Source: Ophioderma brevispina (Eukaryota; Echinodermata; Ophiuroidea; Amphilepidida; Ophiodermatidae). From it: a stretch of DNA of 64,000 nucleotides. The position numbers and the translations under genes are program-made. Location of the stretch: positions 17,821-81,820 of the forward strand of contig JAMKCH010002877.1 in NCBI GenBank assembly GCA_023653785.1, written 5' to 3'. Shown here one piece after another: positions 57,750 through 64,000 of this stretch (the first letter of the stretch is position 1; each line of letters begins with the position of its first letter). The notes under the pieces are model-generated. The model was not told the origin of the DNA. It saw nothing but the letters and a program-made list of their open reading frames with translations, and made no database searches.

Positions 57750-59160
57750 ATTAGGACCAAAGCATGTGCACCCGAGGGATGCCTGAAACACCGCGGTCCA
57801 TGCCGAATGTTCACCGACTACGACCCGAACACAGTGCCGGAATGTGCTTATACATCTGTGAGTGTTGTTATGAAGTGTTTTAGCATAAGCCTGTGTGTGG
57901 GACGCTATCGAGGCAATTCTTATGTCCATTTGGGGATTACGCGTCCCCGTTGTTATGAATGTTCAAATGAACAGGCAGCCATATAATGATATTGATTCCT
58001 GGAAATTTGGTAGCAAAAACCAGCGATTCATCCCTGGATCATACCCCATTTCATGTTTACAAAATCGCCAACTAATATGTCAATGTGATTGGAAAGCTGA
58101 GCTCAGTGACATGACTGACGCCGACGTCTCTGTTGATTCCATTTTGTAAGCAAATTTTCACGTTCGTTAAACATGCTCTATTTGGAAGCTTAGGCACTTG
58201 CAAAATTGCATGCTCACGCAGGGCACAAGCATTCAACGGGCACCCAGCAACCCCTAGTGCTAAGTCAATAGCGTTTTTATATTAAGCAATATTTTCCGGA
58301 TCAAACCGGGTAAAGGATAAAAAAACTGGTTATAGAAAATACATCTCTGTATTTGCTTACTTTTTACTGTGGGAAGGGAAATTCTCGTCTCTGGCACACC
58401 ATCCTGTTTTGGAAGGATTTACCTGAGAACATTACCGGATCACGCAATAGTAAAAGACCCCGCTCCGCATCAAGGCGATACATATGCGTTAAAGAAGCGA
58501 AACCGGGAAGAAAATTGCTGGGTCACTGAAGCAAAGGCGTGGGATACATTTTAGATCAACCAACACATAGGGTGAGTAGGGAGCAGCGGAAACAAACTAG
58601 TGCCATTTTAAAATACGCCGTGATCGTTGTGTTCTAATAGCGTAATTGTTGTGCTGAAGTAAAAACTAAGCATTCTCGCTCAACCTGGAGTCAGATGATT
58701 TTGGGCGAAATATCGTGAATCAACAACTAATATTTATAGGAAAGTTGATATAATTCCGGGAACGGGGACACTGGCAATCCATATTGCATTGAAATATTGA
58801 CCAGTGAATGATATCTACCCGGCAAAATTTCACTGGGTCAATTGACGTCGCTAGTTCCCCGAATGCTCGCTTCAGTAGTAAATCGCCCTCTATCCACTAT
58901 GACACTATTTACGGGGAAATATCTCAACGGTTTAAAAATACTGGATGCTACAATAGAAAACCGATAAATGTCATCACAGGCTTAGAATTGCAGAAACCTT
59001 CAATTTTGAAATCTCCTTGGGTTTCCAATGTCGCTACATTTCGCATCATCTGTGGTACACACGGTGACCCCAAAAAAATACCATCCTTTTGTGAAGGAAA
59101 GATTCCTTCTGTATTTACGTGCATTTGTGCGTGCCTTACTGTTTTTGTGACTAAGTCTAT
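57750..59160. other. Spacer, no supported gene
   Basis: The 168-residue frame at 58808-59314 has no known motif and runs into the duplicated module, so I do not call it a gene. Nothing else recognised. Confidence 0.4.
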
Positions 59161-61294
59161 TGCTCTGTGCTGGATGACACTAGGTCTGTTTCAGGGGATC
59201 CCCATCCACTTGCTGGTGCCATCGAGCATGCACAGAGATCCCCATGCCTATACTACCGTGAGGATTGAGGGATGTAATGTGATATGCTCGAGGGAAGTAC
59301 GAGACAGGTCATAACATGGTCGGTGGTATACGTCTGTGAAGGCGGTGGGCTGCGCGTGTCATCTGACCACTGCAGGGGCTTTGGTCCGGAGGTGGCTGCA
59401 ATCAACACAACTTCTGCGGTTGCTTCGGCTGCCACTGTACCTACTGAGGCTCGCCCTTTGGGGCTGATCTCGAAGTGGGTACCGAGCTTCCTCCAGTCCC
59501 AGCCATATTGGTGGGATGAGGAGGACTAGAGTTGGCCGTGTTCTCACCTGGGTCGTGAGGTTGCCGGGTTTTTTTGAAGGCGGGGTTGCTGGGTGCTCCT
59601 ATTTCGGGGGAGCACTGCTCAGGAGCCACAACAGTCTTTCAGCCATCGCCAGACAGAGGTTGCTTTGGGTCTGGCCGTGCCTCGCCCTTCGGGGCTAGTG
59701 CCTCCTCTGGTTGCAGGACTGGCTCCCTGGGCGATTCTGTAAGCAGTGCTTGCCCGCTGGCTCCCGTGGGGGTTGGCTTGGGCTTGAGCACTGGTCCAGC
59801 ACCCCCTCCATGTGCTTAGGGGGTCGGGGTGGCCAATGCCTTGGAGCCACCTCAGTCCCAGCCGGTGGGATAGAGGTGTTTCGGATCACTTTACCTGCCA
59901 TTCGGGGTGTGAGGCTCGGCAGCTACTACGAAAAGGGGTTAGCAAGACCCCAGGAGCACCTCGTCCCAGCCGTTGCCTCACCTTAGGGGTTTGGGGCTCG
60001 CCAGCCTCTGGAGCCTTCGGGGCTTGAACCTCACCACTGAGGTTGATGCTTACACATTTTGGGTGGGCGAGTCCTCCGGTGGGAGGGGGGGACTGCACCT
60101 GGTGTTGCTGATTGAAACTCGGTGTGGGGGTGTCTGAAACAGCTTCAGCCAAGATTGGAATTGGGGAATGGGTACTGGCATCTTTTGGTGTTCGCCTCAG
60201 GCCTCCACGCTTTGGTTACCCACTCTACCAGTGGTATGCTAGGGGGCTTTGCCCCAGGATACACATCTGTAAGTCCTCAGAATGGTTGGCACTTGAGCTA
60301 TCCATGCCTGGCGTTGGGGTTTATGGTAGGCGGGGTGGTACCCCTGGGTTGGTCACTGTGTCATCAGCCTGCTCGGCAGGGTTCAGCAGGTCACAACCAG
60401 GCACACCCCTCATGTGGCGCCTGCCCCCCTGGTGGGCTCCTCTGGAAACATTGGTTCTTGGATGCCGCGCAGGCTTCGAATTACCCAGGTGCTGCATGTG
60501 CAGGTACTCTTCTCTTGTTCATGTAACTTTGCATCATGATGCACAATGTGCATGTTAATGGAAATTAAACTTTGCATCTGTTACAATACACAATTTTAGC
60601 TTATTTCATAAAATGTAATTGTCCCAGCCGAAAGAAGTTCAGAAGGGGACTATAAAATGGGTCCGTCCGTATGTCCGTCCATATGTCCGTATGTCCTTTA
60701 TAAAAAATGTGAACCTGGAACATCTTTTTTTCTGGATGAGCTATAGTACCCAAAATTGGGTATTTTGGAGGAGGGGAAACCCCTACTAACCTTGTAATCT
60801 ATTCCCCAGGTCCTGGGGGGGGGGGAGGGGAAGGAAGGAAAAAGAAGGTAAGGAAATATTGCACAGAAAACGTCAAACATTTGGCCATATCTTGTTTTCT
60901 AAGGCTGGAAGTACCCAAACTTGGGTATATTGTAGGAAGTGAAAAGCCCATATACTGTAGGACTAACATGAAATTCATTTCCCTGGTCATCCCTGGGGTC
61001 TGTTAGGGGGTAGGGAAATGACAAAAAAAGTTCCTATTGCACAAACAAGGTCTACATTTGGCTTGTAACTTTTTTTCTAGTTGAGCTACTGTAGAGTAGC
61101 CAAATTTGGTATATTTAGGAGGGCACAAGCCCATAATACCATGTAATTCATCCCAAGGTTCCTTTCCTGGGCTGTCAGGGGGGGTGGGGAAATATAAAAA
61201 AGGCATGTTTGCACATAACAGTGAATGGGTGGCCTATCTTTTTTCTAGATGAGCGAGAGTAGCCAAAACTTGGGGTATATTGTAGGAGTGCAAC
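59161..61294. repeat. Tandemly duplicated 2.8-kb module, copy 1
   Basis: It begins GCTCTGTGCTGGATGACAC. A GC-richer block (59161-60560), full of phrases such as CTCGCCCTTCGGGG, CCTCAGTCCCAGCC and GGAGCCAC, is followed by an AT-richer block with short tandem repeats (60640-61290). Copy 2 starts at 61970, so landmarks are 2809-2820 bases apart. Differences between the copies are largely 1-2 base indels, so no frame stays open in both. Whether the GC-rich block was ever coding cannot be told; no known domain is visible. Confidence 0.85.
60640..61290. repeat. Nested tandem repeats, period about 165-185 bp, copy 1
   Basis: The block starts AAGGGGACTATAAAATGGG followed by (GTCC)n-like GTCCGTCCGTATGTCC. 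Four units then carry TTTTTTCTAGATGAGCTA, a TACCCAAACTTGGGTA-type inverted repeat (at about 60749, 60912, 61097 and 61262), TATATTGTAGGAGG, CAAGCCCATA and GGTCCTGGG with a G-run. Each unit could fold on its TACCCAA..TTGGGTA palindrome. Confidence 0.8.
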
Positions 61295-61488
61295 AAGTAC
61301 GGCGGGAAAAAAAAACGGCAGACGGGAAGCTCATTGCCTGGAAATCACTGCCGACTCGCGGGAAGGAAATTTTAGTGACGCAAGAAAAGGAAGAAGAAAA
61401 AAAAATAAGGAAAAGAATCAACGAAAAAATTGTGATAATAAACAAGGAAAACATAGTTAAAAGAATAAGGGGAAACAAGAGTAAATAA
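61295..61488 (+). CDS. Uncertain short charged frame between the duplicates
   Basis: Where the tandem repeats stop, an open frame (continuing one that starts at 61249) gives about 65 residues beginning near VQQVRREKKTADGKLIAWKS. It ends in a Lys/Glu/Arg-rich, coiled-coil-like stretch, RKRINEKIVIINKENIVKRI. The composition partly reflects A-rich DNA. I do not recognise it; it could be a chance frame or a scrap of a transposon protein. Confidence 0.2.
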
Positions 61489-61969
61489 AAACCATTTAAT
61501 TTGATAAGAAAAAGTAGGAAAATGGGTATTGAGTACAGGGTTTATTTCTTGGTAAAATCTGAGCCGAAAATAGCTACGTTCGGGCTAAAATCACCACAAA
61601 ATCTTAGCGCAAGAAGCCGACCCTCATCACTGTAGCAAAGTCATCAATGTCATCAGCCGCAGTGTGTATCAACCTTAGTATCAGCTCCAGTATCAAACCG
61701 GTAGATCTGTGTATTATTAGAAATGGTTTAGTTGAAAATATTCTAAATGCGAAAAGCATTTAACAATATTTCTTGTAAGATTAATACATATTTGATTGAA
61801 TCTGTAAATTTTAATATAAAAATTTATAAAAGGATTAAAAAATAAACACCTTATTGCCCCAGTGGCTGAATCTAGCAAAATATGACATCAAATGCATAGC
61901 AAAATGGGGATGGTGCGGTCTTACACCAAAGCTCGTCTTCCATCCTCTCGTGTGAAAATACATGGGGAC
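61489..61969. other. Spacer between module copies
   Basis: AT-rich, no recognisable gene. It is part of the 2.8-kb period, but its counterpart before 59161 does not look homologous. The homologous part therefore ends near 61290. Confidence 0.5.
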
Positions 61970-64000
61970 GGCTCTGTGCGGGATGACACTAGGTCTGTTT
62001 CAGGGGTCCCCCTCCGACTTGCTGGTGCCATCGAGCATTCAACAGAGAGTCCCCCTGCCGTACTACAGTGTAGGATTAGCAGGGATTTACTTTGATATGC
62101 TCGAGGGAATTCTCGAGCACAGGTCATAACAGGGCAGTGGTACGTCTGTGAGAGCGGTGGCTAGCGGTGCCCTCTGACCACTGCAGGGGCTTTGGTCCCG
62201 GAGGTGGCTGCAATCAACACCTCTGCTGTTGCTTTTCGGCCTGCACTGTCACCTACTGAGGCTCGCCCTTTGGGGCTGATCCTCGCCGTGGGTACAGAGC
62301 TGCCTCAGTCCCAGCCATATGGGGGGATAGAGGCAACTTAGAGTCTGGCCGTCGCGTCTCCCTTCTGGTCTTGAGGCTTGCCGGGTTGAGGCGGGTGCTA
62401 CTATTTCGGGGGAAGGCACTGCCTCAGGAGCCACAACAGTCCCTCTCAGCCATGCCAGACAGAGGTGGCTTTGGGTCTTGGCCGTGCCTCGCCCTTCGGG
62501 GCAGTGCCTCCTCTGTGCCGGCAGGCTCCATGGCGATTCTTGTAAGCAGTGCTGTCCCGCTGGCTTCCCGTGGGGGTTGTCTTGGGGCTTGATCAGGGTC
62601 GCAGCACCCCCTCCATTGCTTCGGGGGTGGCAACGCCCTCTGGAGCCACCTCAGTCCCCCCGCCGTGCTGGATAGAGGCTGGTTTTTCGGATCTGACTTT
62701 CCCTTGCCCTTCTGGTTTGAGGCTCACAGGCACCTCCGAATGGTAGCACTGACCCAGAGAGCCACCTCTGTCCAGCCGTGCCTCACCCTTCGGGGTTTGG
62801 GGCTCGTCCAGCCCTGAGACTTTCGGGCTTGAACCTCACAACTGGGTTGAATGCTTACCCTTTTGGGTGGTGCGCTCCCCCCTCCGGTGCAGGGGACGCA
62901 CCTGGGTGTTGCTGATTGAAACTCTCTCGGTGGTGGGCTGTCTTGAAACAGCCTCATCAGCCCCCAGCTTGGAATTGGGGAATGGGTAGCTGGCACTTTG
63001 GTGTTCAGCCTCAGCCTCCTCCACGCTTTGGTTACCCACTCTCATAACCAGTGGTATGCTAGGGTGCTTTGCCCAGGCATACCATCTGTAATGTCCTTCA
63101 GCATGGTTGGCCCTATGGCTATCCATGGCCTGGCGTTGGGGGTATGGTAGGCGGGTACCCCTGGGTCTGGTCCCTGTGTCTCAGCCTGCTCGCAGGTTCA
63201 CAGTCACACCGTGCACCCCCCTCCTGTTGCTGCCTGTCCCCCTGGTGGGCTCCTCTGGCACCATGGTTTTGGATGCCTCGCAGGCCTTCGATTATTACCC
63301 AGGTGCATGCATTTCATGTGACTTTCTCTCTGTTCATGTAACTTTTGCATCCTGATGTCACATGTGCATGTTACTGAAAATAAAACTTTGCATTCTGTAA
63401 AATACACCATTTAGCTATTTCATAAAATGGAATTGTTCCCCCCCCGCCGAAATAATTTCAGAAGGGGACTATAAATGGTCTCCGTCCGTATGTCCGTCCA
63501 TATGTCCCTAGTCCCTTTATAAAAATGTAACCCTGGAACATTTTTTTTCTGGATGAGCTATATTAGCCCCAAACTTGGGTATTTTGTAGAAGGGGAAAAC
63601 CCTACTTAATCATGTAATTCATTCTCCCCAGGGTCCTGGGGGGGGGGGGGAGGCTTAAAAGACGGTAAATATTGCACAGAACGTCACATTTGGCCATATT
63701 TTTTTTTTCTAGATGGATGGTACCCAACTTGGGTATATTGTAGGAAGCACAAGCCCCTACGTACTGTATTTACTAACCATGAAATTCCATTCCCTATGGT
63801 CATTCCCTTGGTCGTTAGGGGGATGGTAAATGACAAAAAAGTCACTTGGCACAAAAAGTCTACATTTGGCTGTAACTTTTTTTCTAGTTGAGCTAGAGTT
63901 CCAAATTTGGGTATATTGTAGGAGGGCACAGCCCATACTACCATGTAATTCATCCCCCAGGTTTCCTTCCCTGGGTCGTCACAGGGGTGGGGAAAATATA
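61970..64000. repeat. Tandemly duplicated module, copy 2 (cut by window end)
   Basis: It matches 59161-61200 from GCTCTGTGCGGGATGACAC onwards, including CAGGGGCTTTGGTC, CTCGCCCTTCGGGG and the closing AAACTTTGCATTCTGT. The short tandem repeats restart at 63460 with GGGGACTATAAATGGT and show the TTGGGTAT landmark at about 63583, 63729 and 63907. The copy runs off the window. Confidence 0.85.

Noticed and set aside
58808..59314. 168-residue plus-strand frame
   Set aside because: No recognisable motif, it ends inside the duplicated module, and the matching part of copy 2 does not keep the frame.

Overview
The window is animal nuclear DNA. It is AT-rich, gene-poor, lacks operon structure, and is crowded with interspersed repeats. 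It contains an immunoglobulin-superfamily membrane protein, animal-type LINE retrotransposons and many short non-autonomous DNA transposons. The repeat style (CAGTGGCGG.. and CAGGGCCGTACGCAGG ends, frequent TACATGTA) suggests a marine invertebrate, possibly an echinoderm or hemichordate. That is an impression from memory, and the species cannot be fixed from sequence alone.

Only one convincing protein-coding gene is present, at 18405-20770 (+). It encodes a single-pass type I receptor with a signal peptide, three Ig-like domains, one transmembrane helix and a cytoplasmic tail of about 385 residues. The tail is rich in tyrosine and carries at least ten YxxP motifs and a class I PDZ-type C-terminus. 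The reading frame has no introns but is broken once, by an apparent single-base loss in the second Ig domain.

The second landmark is a nested retrotransposon complex at about 47.6-53.46 kb. A minus-strand Jockey-like LINE (endonuclease, linker, reverse transcriptase with YADD, C-terminal region) was split by a 5'-truncated plus-strand LINE at 50164-53037. A 9-bp target duplication (ATGAAATGA) marks the insertion exactly. Both elements are frameshifted relics. A much weaker L1-like trace lies on the minus strand around 12.95-17.1 kb, and a small reverse-transcriptase-like scrap lies at 46.7-46.95 kb.

Most of the rest is small elements with terminal inverted repeats, many with target duplications (2283-2469, 4672-4885, 5029-5275, 5888-6181, 22267-22538, 25317-25475, 27460-27728), a long fold-back palindrome (35155-35332), and tandem arrays (1-895, 31257-31434, 38560-39345, 53670-54460). 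A 1.5 kb homopolymer-dominated tract at 15.03-16.53 kb may be a sequencing artefact. From 59161 to the window end a GC-richer module of about 2.8 kb is tandemly duplicated and itself contains short tandem repeats. I saw no CRISPR array, rRNA or intact tRNA gene.
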